Positions 11,796-22,985 are shown, counted from the first letter of the stretch. The stretch is DNA of 64,000 nt from Adineta ricciae (GCA_905250025.1 CAJNOJ010000237.1:62001-126000); one strand, 5' to 3'. Numbers and translations are program-made. Notes: generated from the letters alone by a model not told the origin.

Positions 11796-13258
11796 TTAAT
11801 CATCTTCATCGTTTGGTTGGGGGATGAGTTTCAGTGGATGGTCGTGTCCTTTCTTTTCACATGCTGCGCACAAGTCGTAGTTTCCGCATGTGTCACAATG
11901 GTATCGTTGACCTATAAGTGGAGCTGCGCTGCAGCCATCGCATGAAACACTTGACCACTCGTATTCTTCAGGTGGAGGAGGAGGAACTTTTTCTCCTCGA
12001 GCCCAGACTTTCAAAGCTTCAACACCTTTTGATGAAACATCATCTCGGCCACGACGTGTTAATAATTTACCATCCGATGAAAGAATAATCAACGATGGAA
12101 TGCCTAAAGATACACAAATAGAATAGTTTTAGGATGACGGAGGAAAGTTAACATACCTGAGCAGTGAAAATACGCTTTGAGAAGTGAACCAGAGTTTAAT
12201 GGAACAGCTGACCAGGGCATTGTTTTTCGATATTCATTGAACGATTCTTCATCTCGATCACTTGACACGAACACGATTCGAAAGTTTTTCGAATCTTCTT
12301 GAGCTTGTTTGTAAATTTCTCCTAATTTCGGTGTAAATTGTCGACAAGGTGGACACCAATGAGCAGAAAAGTAAAATCCAACAGCTTTCACACCATCTTG
12401 CCACAATGTTTTCGTTTCGAGTGTTTCTTCACTATTTGGATCAAGTAAATGAGGAACCGATTGACAAAGTTCTTCTAATGAATAATGTTTTCCCGGTATA
12501 AGATATTCCACAAGTGGATGTTCATGTTTATTCTGCGCTAAACATGTTGAACATAAATCAACATCGCATTCTCGATGTGTACAACCGTGACGTGAGCCCA
12601 GGATCGGACTCATGAAGCAATTCGAACAGCTGATATCTTGCCAAACATGTTCTCCTTCTTTGGCGTCGCGCGACCAAAACAAACGCTTTCCTTCTGCCCA
12701 CTTGCGAACAGCCTGTTTGCCTGAAGCACTTACTTCAGCAACACCATCGGAATTGATTACTTCACCGGATGGCGAAAGCACAATTAATGATGGAATGCCT
12801 TCGACTTCAAATTTCTCTCCTAATGTTCGTGAAAGTTGACGGTCTAAAGAAAAAGAAGTCTCGATGACTCTCTTTTCTTCTGTGAATTTCATGATTATTT
12901 ACCGGCGAATGGAACTGCTTTCCATGGCATTTCTTTGAAATAATGTTTAAATTCTTCTTCGTCTTCATCACACGAAACAAAGACAATCTCCAACTTGTCC
13001 TTGACTTCATCTTTGACTTCTTTGTAGATTTCCCCTAATTTTGGTGTGAATCGTTTACACGGCGGACACCAATGAGCACTACAGATATGCAATGAGATTT
13101 GTAAATGTAGATCCAAGGATACTTAGGATGACTTACGAAAAGTACAGAGCAACGTATTTGCCATTGAGTTGATCAGTTGAAGTCTCCGTGTTGTTTTCAC
13201 CCAATTCTTCGTGTTGAAGTAGGAGTGCACCTAGTAAATCAGTAAAAGTGTTCGACAT
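11796..13258 (-). CDS. NXN: Nucleoredoxin-like protein with two thioredoxin-ZZ modules
   Basis: Four exons in reading order: 13258-13137, 13078-12903, 12843-12157 and 12103-11796, giving 430 residues (human nucleoredoxin has 435). It carries two tryparedoxin/nucleoredoxin-type thioredoxin folds, each with HWCPPC (Cys45/48 and Cys263/266) followed by [11 protein letters not shown] or [11 protein letters not shown]. Each fold is followed by a ZZ-like cysteine-rich segment: about 172-208 (SCSNC ... LCSTC ... HEHP) and about 383-418 (SCDGC ... YHCDTC ... HDHP). The family reduces disulfides; in vertebrates nucleoredoxin restrains Dishevelled and so Wnt signalling. The tandem module layout suggests internal duplication. 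The first intron lies one residue before the AHWCPPC block, leaving the active site whole at the start of exon 2. Confidence 0.88.
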
Positions 13259-13312
13259 TTTTCCTTTTCCAGTCAAATTCTCTTGTGAAGAAAAAGTAAA
13301 GCGTATACCTCG

Positions 13313-13319
13313 TTTTATA
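13313..13319 (-). promoter_or_regulatory. TATA box of the nucleoredoxin gene
   Basis: TATAAAA on the minus strand lies about 55 bases upstream of the ATG at 13258. A similar arrangement is kept upstream of the broken copy at 14511. Confidence 0.5.
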
Positions 13320-14151
13320 AGAGTGAGAAATTGGAAAAAGGGGGTGCTGTCGATTGCTACACTATTATGAAAGTAACACGTGTAACTGCGCTGTATTTGC
13401 GCGTTCTGACTAACGAATTATTCATGCATTCTTTTCCTTTAATGTCTCGATGCTTCCTCTCTTACTTAATAAGGAGAAAAGCAGTTGCACAGAGCGATAC
13501 TTTTGGATGCGTGAATCACTCGTGTGTTTCAAGGGCTTACGGGACAGATATGAATAAGGCAAATTTGTAATACGATGAAATATTTTTGCAAAGAGAAAAA
13601 TCTTTGTCAGAATGACTTTCTCTGATGATTGTTGTGTGTAGCACATAAAAATATGTGAATTCTTCAAAGGATCAAACGATGCAGAATCTTATAAATATGG
13701 ATGAGGGCGCGGCCTACAACGGCATAGTCAGCATCAATGTGAACGGGATTCGTTACCGTTGGTTGGCTGATAAGTGATAGTCATATGGTAAATAAATGAC
13801 TATGTAGTATTTAATAGTCAGATGCCAATTACTTGATAGTCCGTTGATTGATAATAAATAATCGGTTGGTAAATTTTTAATTAACTATTACATAATAGTT
13901 AATAATTAGCCACTCAAGGATTTACGATCAATCATTTACGAGTTGGTAAGCGGAAAACTCGAAACTTCGAATTGTAGATTTAGAAGTTTAAAACTCGAGT
14001 ACTCGAATTATAAACTGAAAGATTTAGAATTCGAACGAAAGTTTTAAAACTCAAATCGAATTAACGATTTCTACACTACTCTTCTTTTGGGAAGTAATCT
14101 TATTTTCCAAATTGAAATTTCATTTATTGAAGAAATATAGATTTATTTTAC
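13320..14151. other. Intergenic between nucleoredoxin and its broken copy
   Basis: No gene. From about 13760 to 14080 the sequence is AT-rich and internally repetitive, with recurring words such as AATAATC, TTGATAGTC and AACTCGA in near-inverted order. It may be decayed mobile sequence, but no clear ends can be defined. Confidence 0.45.
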
Positions 14152-14511
14152 CTGCGAATGGTACGGTTTTCCATGGCATACTTTTAAAAAGTTCATCAAA
14201 TCTTTCTTGGTCACTTTCACATGAGACAAAAACTATGTCGAATTTGTATTTCAATCCATCTTTATTTTCTTTATAAAGTTGAACCAATTCTGGTGTAAAT
14301 TCTTCACATAGTGAACACGAAGAACGACCAAAATATTTATAGCGATAAGTAATGAAATGCTACATAAAGATCGTTCCAAAATCACAAAAAATAGAGCGCA
14401 ACAGATTTGCCATTGAGTTGATCAGTTGAAATTTGCTGTTTCTTCACCTGAATCATCATGTTGAAGATATTCATCTAATAATTCCGTAAATGTTGTCATA
14501 ATATTTGACAT
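14152..14511 (-). pseudogene. Truncated nucleoredoxin copy with a frameshift and CxxC change
   Basis: This region copies only the first two exons of the neighbouring nucleoredoxin gene. From ATG 14511 it reads MSNIMTTFTELLDEYLQHDD, then a frameshift before the DQLNGK block gives an early stop. The second exon is preserved in its own frame and ends in MPWKTVPFAG at the same donor position. The thioredoxin motif reads CSLC instead of CPPC. No third or fourth exon follows. It is an incomplete tandem duplicate and has probably decayed. A short, misread functional product cannot be fully excluded. Confidence 0.75.
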
Positions 14512-14560
14512 TTTCTGATAAAGTTATGATGTGAGGTGAACTTCGTAGTAAATACCTCTA

Positions 14561-14568
14561 TTTATATA
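14561..14568 (-). promoter_or_regulatory. TATA box kept upstream of the nucleoredoxin pseudogene
   Basis: TATATAAA on the minus strand, 50 bases upstream of the pseudogene ATG. Position and context match the functional gene, so the promoter was copied with the 5' exons. Confidence 0.4.
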
Positions 14569-14574
14569 GAAGAT

Positions 14575-15876
14575 GAGTGGGGAAAGATGGGACTATATTG
14601 GGAAAGAATAAACCCTCACCCGACCGTAGCCTATGGGAATTGGTATTTTCTTTCGAAAATCACACATGACAAGACGTACCGAGCGATAAGTAAAGAAAAA
14701 ACATACGTCATATATGACGCATACCAGAACTTAGCGTGGAATCAGAGAACGAGGCAGAAAAACATTTTCTCCTCATCCCATGTTGTTATTTCTTGTATAG
14801 GAAAAATATCGTTTGACAAACAAATTTTTGATGACACCGTTTTCTGTATCAATTAGGTGCGTTACAATAAAATTCACGGCTTTTTTTCAGAAAATCATCT
14901 CGTCGACTGTTGAGTAACTCTCATCTTCTGCATTGAACAAATCGTTCAAATGCAATTATTTTCAAACAGTTAATGAAATAGTGTTTTCATATAGAAAAAG
15001 ATGTATCAGAAAGTATACTGTTTAGAATCTCAAGTACATTAAAACATCAGGCCGTGCTACCTTCACAGTGATATATTTATCTCAAACGCACTTTTCGTCA
15101 TTCATTATTTTGCCAATATCCACCGATCTGAATTATTGCTTTCGTCAAATATCTTATTAGACAAGAAGGAATGAATTTTGATGAACGCACAGAGGGGTTT
15201 TCAGTGGGTAATCTTCATTCACGACACGATGATAAACAATAAAAAAGATTATCTAATTGACAAATTTATTGCAACAATAATTTCACTTGTAATTTAGTTA
15301 ATATAAAAGTGCTATGTTGATTTATACCATTCCCTATTACCCGATGTGTGAATGTATTAAATACGATTCATAAAAATCTGTCTTATCTTTTCTTTACTAT
15401 CGAACTATATTTAGAAGAAATCAAATTTTATTTCGTACCCACGTGACATTTAAAAAATGTACCTGCTTTCATATTTTGTTTTCATTCATCTCTTATAATC
15501 ATTAACAGTATAACAATTCTCTCCAGATTTTCGTTTATGAAGAAATATGATGTAGATATAATTCATGTTATACTTTATTAAACTTTCAAGATTAAACCAA
15601 ATGGAAAAATCAAGTTTTTGATTGCTTCTCCATGAAAATAAGAGAATTAGCCAAGAAAAACACTATAGTACAACTGCTTCTCAACAAAAACAAAATTCCT
15701 GACACCTTGATTATTATTGTGATCCAAGATACAAGAAATAATACCCACAACATAATTAAAAACATCAAACCCAGAAAACCCTATTCACACAACTAAGACA
15801 TTTCTACAAAAACGCAAAACTTCATAGTCGCCCGAAAAAATCTTTATAATTGTAACCTTTCTTCTTTTCTCATAAT
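14575..15876. other. Intergenic, no gene supported
   Basis: A plus-strand open frame to about 14856 has no ATG context, domain or splice structure and is not called. Bases 15600-15870 are likely the 3' flank of the repeat-protein gene. Confidence 0.45.
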
Positions 15877-16818
15877 TTACCAAGCTGGGCGAGTGAGTGG
15901 ATTGACGTAGTGATCATCGTGTTCCGCTGGAGCTGGACGGGTCAATGGGTTGATGTAATGATCGTCGTGTTCCGCTGGAGCTGGGCGAGTGAGTGGATTG
16001 ATGTAGTTGTCTTCGTGTTCAGCTGGAGCTGGACGGGTGAGCGGATTGATGTAGTTGTCTTCGTGTTCAGCTGGAGCTGGACGGGTGAGTGGATTGATGT
16101 AGTTGTCTTCGTGTTCAGCTGGAGCTGGGCGAGTCAATGGATTGATGTAGTTATCTTCGTGTTCAGCTGGTGCTGGACGGGTGAGTGGATTGATGTAATG
16201 ATCGTCGTGTTCAGCTGGAGCTGGGCGAGTGAGTGGATTGATGTAGTTGTCTTCGTGTTCAGCTGGAGCTGGACGGGTGAGTGGATTGATGTAGTTGTCT
16301 TCGTGTTCAGCTGGAGCTGGACGGGTGAGTGGATTGATGTAGTTGTCTTCGTGTTCAGCTGGAGCTGGACGAGTGAGTGGATTGATGTAGTTGTCTTCGT
16401 GTTCAGCTGGAGCTGGGCGAGTGAGTGGATTGATGTAGTTGTCTTCGTGTTCAGCTGGAGCTGGACGGGTGAGTGGATTTATGTAGTTGTCTTCGTGTTC
16501 AGCTGGAGCTGGACGAGTGAGTGGATTGATGTAGTTGTCTTCGTGTTCAGCTGGAGCTGGGCGAGTCAATGGATTGATGTAGTTATCTTCGTGTTCAGCT
16601 GGTGCTGGACGGGTGAGTGGATTGATGTAATGATCGTCGTGTTCCGCTGGAGCTGGGCGAGTGAGTGGGTTGATGTAGTTGTCTTCGTGTTCAGCTGGAG
16701 CTGGACGGGTGAGTGGATTGATGTAGTTGTCGCCAAGTTCAGCGGGAGCTGGGCGAGTCAATGGATTGCTCGAAGCGTAGCCAACAATAAGAAGAAGAAG
16801 TATAAATTTGAATTCCAT
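15877..16818 (-). CDS. Secreted protein made of eighteen 16-residue repeats
   Basis: 313 residues from ATG 16818. A clear signal peptide (MEFKFILLLLIVGYASS) is followed at once by 18 copies of NPLTRPAPAEHEDNYI and a final NPLTRPAW before the stop. Variants are one LGDNYI (first copy) and HDDHY in copies 3, 12, 17 and 18. The repeat has no cysteine, no dibasic KR/RR cleavage site and no amidation signal. It is rich in proline, alanine and acidic residues. I do not recognise the family. Options include a structural or extracellular matrix protein, a stress-related disordered protein, or a multi-copy peptide precursor. An earlier in-frame ATG at 16881 lies upstream of the expected transcription start and was not used. 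Confidence 0.8.
   Translation of the reverse strand: MEFKFILLLLIVGYASSNPLTRPAPAELGDNYINPLTRPAPAEHEDNYINPLTRPAPAEHDDHYINPLTRPAPAEHEDNYINPLTRPAPAEHEDNYINPLTRPAPAEHEDNYINPLTRPAPAEHEDNYINPLTRPAPAEHEDNYINPLTRPAPAEHEDNYINPLTRPAPAEHEDNYINPLTRPAPAEHEDNYINPLTRPAPAEHDDHYINPLTRPAPAEHEDNYINPLTRPAPAEHEDNYINPLTRPAPAEHEDNYINPLTRPAPAEHEDNYINPLTRPAPAEHDDHYINPLTRPAPAEHDDHYVNPLTRPAW
15880..16767. repeat. 48-base coding minisatellite, 18.5 copies
   Basis: Tandem 48-base units encode the 16-residue repeat. Most sequence changes between copies are silent, with two main variant types, which points to recent unequal exchange or replication slippage held in frame by selection. The opposite strand is also open because no unit has a stop in that frame; this is a by-product. 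Confidence 0.95.
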
Positions 16819-16885
16819 TATTGTTCTTCGAAATACACAGAAATTTATAACCGACGTTGATTTGTTTTCATAGATCCTCAACGTG

Positions 16886-16895
16886 CTTTATATAT
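16886..16895 (-). promoter_or_regulatory. TATA box of the repeat-protein gene
   Basis: TATATAAAGC on the minus strand, about 70 bases upstream of ATG 16818. This puts transcription start near 16860, downstream of the alternative ATG at 16881. Confidence 0.5.
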
Positions 16896-17682
16896 GTTTA
16901 TGATGGGAACCTGGGCAGATGCGGGTGAACTTCTATCGTGTGAAAATAACAGACGGTGTTGTATGACTAATTCCATTGTGTCTGAATGATATTTATTCAT
17001 TCTTTACATTGTTTGTGATGTGTACTCGCGGAATAATAAATCGAAATACCCAACGCGTAAGTCATTACTCAGAATTATTTGAATGATGGTAACAATGATT
17101 ATCGTGTAAGACGAGTGATTTTCGCCGAAATGAGATAAAGTTTCGGTGAAGAACCAAACGAAGATCAGATATTTGTCAAGATATTTATTTTGAATTTGAT
17201 TACATCTTTACAATTTTCTCATGTGGTTGATCAGTGAAAAGTGAGCTGTGGAAAACTAATCTTGATATGAATAAAAATATCCATAATTCGATTATTTTCA
17301 AATTGAGCGAGTCATATGTTCACTTTCACGGTAAGTTTCGCTGCTTATCTCATCTTAAATCCGATGTGAAAATCGAAAGGTTTCCCTTTACGTTGTATTT
17401 TTCGTCTCATCACACGTCATGTAGACATTATAAAATCAATAATAAAGTATTAGCTTTGTTATCTCCGAACCTTGACATCAAATATATTTTCATACGATTC
17501 TCCAGGACGTAATGCGAGCACACACGATCATCACTGACTTTGATCAAATTTGATAATAAAAATCGCCATGTAATGCAAAGTCTGTAATGACGCATCTTCA
17601 AAGAATCCAATGAAAAAATGCAAAGAGACATGTTTTGTGACACAAATTTTCTTTTATTAAAATAGAAAGTACAAATGAAAAT
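16896..17682. other. Intergenic, nothing recognised
   Basis: Contains only short open frames on both strands with no domain. It is likely promoter sequence of the repeat-protein gene on one side and the 3' flank of the secreted protein gene on the other. Confidence 0.45.
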
Positions 17683-18249
17683 TTAATCTTTTGGTACACA
17701 TCGACTTTCCGGAACGGGTAAATGGAAAATCTTTTTTGGTACAACCGCAGGTCCAATTGTATAATTCGTAAAAACTGAAATCAGAATACTATTATCTAAA
17801 ATTTCAATTGGTCTATTATCTTTAATTGAAGCAAGATAACTCCATGTCCAACTTTGGTCAGTTTCATTCCACATATTACATTCAATTTTCGGATCACTAA
17901 CGGCACTTGTTTTTCCGGCATACGGCAATTTTTGCCAATCAGCCAACATGTCTGCATAGTTTTCTTTGACTTTATGACATCGAGTTGGTTGCTTATCATA
18001 GTAAAGAAGATATCCCGTTTGATTTTCTCCATAGTAAAATGCCTGTTCAGTGATGATACCATAATTTGTAACATCGATACGAAAAAGTTGAGCTAAACGA
18101 TCGACATAATTCGTGGTTACTTCGATCTGTGGTGAACCATCGGGCTTTCCGGCTGTTATTGTGAATTGATTCGGATTTGGTGGCGTCGGAATTGCCATAA
18201 GATAAACATTGTGCACGAATAAGAGAAGTGAAACAATTTTGACTATCAT
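17683..18249 (-). CDS. Secreted protein, possibly ependymin-like
   Basis: 188 residues from ATG 18249; an upstream in-frame TTG is ignored. A signal peptide (MIVKIVSLLLFVHNVYLMA) is followed by a mature domain of about 165 residues with three cysteines (TRCHKV, IECNMW, SRCVPKD at the C-terminus) and N-glycosylation sequons (NQT, NET, NYT). The blocks RIDVTNYG, FYYGENQTGYLLYYD and a final RCVP are reminiscent of ependymin-related secreted proteins, which fold as a lipid-binding beta sandwich. The match is by eye only and the cysteine spacing is not exact. It is a single exon with neighbours of unrelated function. Confidence 0.7.
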   Translation of the reverse strand: MIVKIVSLLLFVHNVYLMAIPTPPNPNQFTITAGKPDGSPQIEVTTNYVDRLAQLFRIDVTNYGIITEQAFYYGENQTGYLLYYDKQPTRCHKVKENYADMLADWQKLPYAGKTSAVSDPKIECNMWNETDQSWTWSYLASIKDNRPIEILDNSILISVFTNYTIGPAVVPKKIFHLPVPESRCVPKD

Positions 18250-19421
18250 TTTCTTTGTTTTTAATGTTCTCAATATAGAATAAATGATATACTTACAGAT
18301 TTGTATGAACTAGTTTTGCATTCGTCATTGTTTCTTCTTCTTATCTGATAATGTTTATCTTGACAATGACATGTCAGATCGTTGGAAAGTTTTCGTCAGC
18401 AATATTTTATTATATGTGGATGAATACTGATCACGATTTGTTATTTATTCCAACTGTTGTTATCAATGGCACTGAAATTTGTTATCTTGAGGATGTCTGA
18501 GCACCATGATGTAATCTTCTACCTCGAATAATCAATCGTTCGCGAACTGTAATACATTCACATTGGCGACCAACTTTATCTCTTTTGAGTTGCTCTATAG
18601 ACTAAATTTGTTTTAGACAGAAGATCGCTTTGACCAGTCTTTTATTCTTTCTTTCTAGCAAATATTCGTTCTAACTTTCCCATCCTTCGATACTTATTTC
18701 GACTTGGCATGATATACGCGACCTACGTCGCTCCAAAATACTTGTGAATGATACAATGAATTGAGATCTCTGAAAACTATCAAAATGGCTTTTATTCGAT
18801 GTTGAAATTTTTCCGCTTGAATATTCATTTGATAAAATACTTTTTCTATCTGTTCAACCACCGTTTAGAAATAGATTTATGTACCTGTGTGAAGTTAGTA
18901 TAAGCGACATAACTACAGGATCTGTAATGACTAAGGTTCATTTCTGAAATGTTATTCAATGTTAAAGCAACAGATCGGCACTCAATCCAGTGCGAGTGGA
19001 ATACGAGTTATATTTTGTACTTTGACGTTCATCATATACGTGAGTAAACAAAAGACTAAATCGTCAGTTATGAATTGATTTCTAATTGCAAAATCTGATT
19101 GAATATGTCCATCAAATAAATTCTCAAAATAAAATCAAAGAGACAAGGAAATAAGTTTGTAGACATCTTCTTTTTCGAGAAAAGAAACCGTTCAGCTCAT
19201 TTTTTCTCGATGTTTTATCTGATAACATGTTGAGAGAGATGGGAAACATATGACATGACTTCATAGCGATGATTATCACGGTCATATTTTCCACTTCTTC
19301 AACTGTGTTGTGTTTATCGAATGAGAGCACAGGGCATTCACAAGATAACGAAAGACACCGATTGACCATATAAATAAACGTACTAAAATTGAGAAAAATA
19401 AGTTCACTCAGTGTATTCATT
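18250..19421. other. Intergenic, no gene supported
   Basis: The only frame near 100 codons (minus strand, about 19124-19420) has no domain, and its promoter side overlaps the PAN relic. Nothing else is recognised. Confidence 0.45.
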
Positions 19422-19751
19422 ATGAGTCCGACCTCGCTCTACTGTCTCGTGCGTTTATTATCTTCATATGGTCATTTGGTTAAACATCCGAAAGTTGATT
19501 TTGGTGATAATAATTGGACAAACGGATGTGATCATGTTGGTCATGATTTCAAGAACGTGTTCACTTCAAGTACTGGATGCATCTACCAATGTCTTCAAAC
19601 CGCTAGATGTACACATTAAGCATGGAAATCTTGGAATGGTGGAACTTGCTGGTTGAAAACGAGTTCAATAACCAAGGAGCAATTCTATTTATCCGATGAT
19701 CCGACGATGCTTTGTGGAATGAAACATAACGTTGATGAGAATAAAAAGTGA
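19422..19751 (+). pseudogene. PAN/Apple-domain protein with one in-frame stop
   Basis: From ATG 19422 a short hydrophobic lead is followed by a PAN/Apple-like domain: NNWTNGCDHVGHDF, then CIYQCLQTARCTH, an in-frame TAA, then AWKSWNGGTCWLK, and LCGMK near the end. The order of cysteines and the NGGTCW block fit the small PAN modules common in bdelloid secreted proteins, which bind carbohydrate or protein ligands. The single stop sits where a hydrophobic residue is expected. It could be a real lesion or a base error. If corrected, the frame would run about 110 residues to the TGA at 19751. Confidence 0.6.
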
Positions 19752-20292
19752 AAAACAACGCCCAGTCAAGAAGTTAATAATGGAAATGAAAAAATTCTCA
19801 AAAAGAGTAGATTGTGAATCTACGAATTAACAATTGAATACTATTGCGTTTGTAAACAAGCGATGTTCGTTATTGTTAGATGTAGAATCATGTCATGATT
19901 AGCAAGTAAGAATCAGATTCCATGTTTCGAGCAAAATTTGCAAGTCAAAATTTCCGTGTTATCGTCATACGCAGCGTACGACTATGACTGTGAGAAGAAC
20001 ATGTAAAGCAGAAATTGTACATTTTTCGATGCACTTTTTTGCGTTAGCTTTTATTAATAGAAATAATACTTTTGTAGTATTACGTTTCGAAAAATAACTA
20101 CTTTAATAGAGACATAAGATATTTCCTTGCGTTCTGTCGAATTCTTGACCACCTATATTCACTAGAGAAAGGGATCCGCCATATTATCTCACGCGTCAAA
20201 TAGAACGGAAAAATATTTTCGGTATGCAAGTTTTTTCCAACAAAGGGATTTCTTTTCCCCATCTGAAGCAAACATTTTCTATAAACTAAGCT
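19752..20292. other. Intergenic upstream of the first ART-TPR gene
   Basis: No gene or transposon end found. It presumably contains the promoter of the ART-TPR gene at 20293. Confidence 0.4.
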
Positions 20293-22985
20293 ATGGACAA
20301 CTATTCTTTCGTCTGGTTACACAAAATTATCGATGCAACGAACGATGCTGATCACCAGAATTCTATCACAAACTTACGACAGGTAGTTCATAATGTCAAT
20401 ACATTCGATGATATGAATAACTGCGTAGATTTTATCACTAATTTTGAAAGCGAGGTCGTTTTTCTAATTATTTCGATTGAGAGTACATCCGATATTATTC
20501 CTTTAATTCACGATCTTGTTCAATTGAAATTCATCTATGTTCTTGGCAATGTTGAGGATTTCTCCGAGATGGATGTGAAGCAATGGTCGAAAATAAAAGG
20601 TATTTACGCGAATATAACATTGATTTGTGACTCACTCAGGCAGATGAATCGAATTTATGATCAAAATACGGCTTCCGTCGGTTTCGTGGAATTAGATGAT
20701 GTACTCTCAACGAAAAGTTTGAACGAACTCGATCAATCGTTTATGTATACACAAATACTCAAAGAAATCTTACTTACAATCGATTTCGAACGAGAACATA
20801 TAGACGAATTTCTCGCAGGTTGCCATAAAGCAGATGCGGAGAAATTTCAAAAACGTAAATATTCTCGAGATAAGGCAATATGGTGGTACACATCCAGTGA
20901 TTTTATCTTCGGACAAGTTAATAAAGCACTGCGCAATATGGAAGTAGATATCATCATCAAAATGGGATTTTTGATACGTGATCTTCATGAAAATCTAGTT
21001 GCACTTCATTTACAACAATATCCTCGACCTCAACAGTGTTCACAACTCGTTGTTTATCGTGGGCAGGGCTTATCTCAGATGGATTTGGACAAGTTAATAA
21101 AAGGTGGATTAATATCTTTTAACAATTTCTTATCAACAAGTACCGATCGCAGCGTCTCTTATATGTTCGCGGAGAGTAATGCAGATAATCCAGATCTCTT
21201 TGGGATATTTTTTGAAATTGCAATCGATCTATCAAATTCTTCGGCTTCTTTCGCAAATATTCGCTGTTGTAGTGAACATGAAGAAGAAGACGAAATTCTC
21301 TTCTCAATGCACTCTATTTTCCGTGTTACGGATATTAAGCGAGATAATCAGCCCTATGAAGTGAATTTAACATTGACCGAAGACAATGATCCTGAATTAA
21401 ATGCTTTAACCAAATATATACGCGAAGAAACATTTCCAAGCGAAAGAGGATGGTATCGACTGGGTGAATTATTGATAAAGATGGGCCAATTCGATAAAGC
21501 TCTACAAGTATACGAAACTATGTTGAAACAAACAGTCGACGATGAGGAAAAAGCGAATATTTATCTTCAACTTGGTTCGATTGTAGCTGCTCAAGGGAAA
21601 CAACAAGAAGCACTTTTATATTACGATCGGTCACTTGATCTAAATCAAAAGAATTCTTCATTAAATAAGATCACTTTGGTTGCCTGTTACAACAACGTCA
21701 CTTCTGTATATCACGACATGGGCCAATATTCTCAAGCACTTGAATATTCGAAGAAAACACTTGAATCTATGAAACGATATCTTCCCCGGACAGTCGTGTT
21801 CGAAGCGCATTGTACAACAATATCGGTCATGCTCATTATACTACTGGTAATTATCGTGAAGCCTTGCCAATGATCGAAAAGTCGCTCGAAATCTTTCAAA
21901 ATCTTCCTGCAAATCATCCTCATTTAGCGATTTCTTACAACAACATGAGTATGACTTCTTTTAATATCGGTGAAGATTTCCAAGCACTTCAGTACGCTCT
22001 AAAATCATTTCTAATTAACAAAAAATCTCTTCCTCTCAATCACCCTGATTTGGCTATTTCTTATAATAACTTGGGCTTAATCAACGCTAAAATGAACAAA
22101 TATTCAGCAGCACTTTTCTGTTATGAAAAGGCATTGGAAATTTATCGAGAAACTTCGCCGAACCATCCTCAAACAGCGACTTTTTGCGACAATATCGCTG
22201 CAGTATATTCTACATTAGGTCATTATTCAACAGCACTAACGTATTTACAAGAATCATTTGCAATCAGAGGAAAAACTCTTGATAGAAATCATCCGGATAT
22301 CGCAACATCTTACAACTGTATCGGTAGTTTATACCACCACATCGGTAAGTATTTCGAAGCCATTTCGTGTTACCTAAGAGCACTCGAGATTTACAAAGAT
22401 ATTCTTCCTTTAAATTATCATAATTTGGCTATTTGTTATAACAACATCGCCAGTGCATACAACAGCGACAAAAAGTATTGGGAAGCACTAGGATATTATA
22501 AAAAAACACAGCAAATTTATGAAGAGATTTTACGTGAAAATAATCCAGATTTGGCCATTTTCTATAATAACATCGCCTCTGTATATGACAGTTTGGATGA
22601 AGATTCGAAAGCACTTCTATATTATTCGAAGGCACTTGACTTCTATCAAACAAAATCTCGTTCACCTGACCCATATTTAGCGAGTATTTACAACAACATT
22701 GGTATGGTCTATAAAAAACGAAATCATCAACTAGAAATTGCACTTATTTACTATGACAAATCGCTTCAAGTTAAACAAAAGATCTTTCCATCAGATTACT
22801 TTGATTTTGCTTTATCGTACAATAATATCGGTATGGTTTATTATAAAATGTGTAATTATTCAGAAGCAATTCAGTATTACCAAAGAGCATTAGAAATTTG
22901 TCAAAGCAACAATCTTCCTCCAGACCATCCTTATCTGGCTACTCTTCGCAAAAATCTCGCTCGCGCATATGAAAACGAAGGTTGA
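20293..22985 (+). CDS. ART-TPR protein 1 (NAD+ arginine ADP-ribosyltransferase with 12 TPRs), one frameshift
   Basis: An N-terminal alpha/beta region (about 1-150, with VVFLIISIES and KQWSKIKGIY blocks) is followed by a linker with KAIWWYTSSDF. Then comes an R-S-E class ART domain with VYRGQ (Arg256), FLSTST (281-284) and EEDEILFSMHSIFR (Glu332 and Glu334 as the E-x-E pair). About 12 TPRs of kinesin-light-chain spacing follow. Known members of this class move ADP-ribose from NAD+ to arginine. TPRs usually bind partners. The frame breaks between about 21785 and 21810: TPR 3 ends in frame 1 and TPR 4 begins in frame 3 without an ATG. A one-base loss would explain it. Corrected length is about 897 residues. 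There are no introns. Whether the shift is real or an assembly error is open. Confidence 0.85.

Noticed and set aside
12612..12839. Plus-strand frame inside nucleoredoxin
   Set aside because: Antisense shadow of a well-supported exon.
14536..14856. 106-codon plus-strand frame next to the nucleoredoxin relic
   Set aside because: It overlaps the TATA region of the relic on the other strand and has no recognisable domain.
15880..16767. Regular repeats resembling a CRISPR array
   Set aside because: Units are directly tandem without unique spacers and encode an in-frame protein in a eukaryotic gene.
15910..16860. 316-codon open frame on the plus strand opposite the repeat protein
   Set aside because: It is open only because a 48-base repeat without stops in that frame is tandemly repeated. 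It has no start context or domain, and the minus strand has signal peptide and TATA box.
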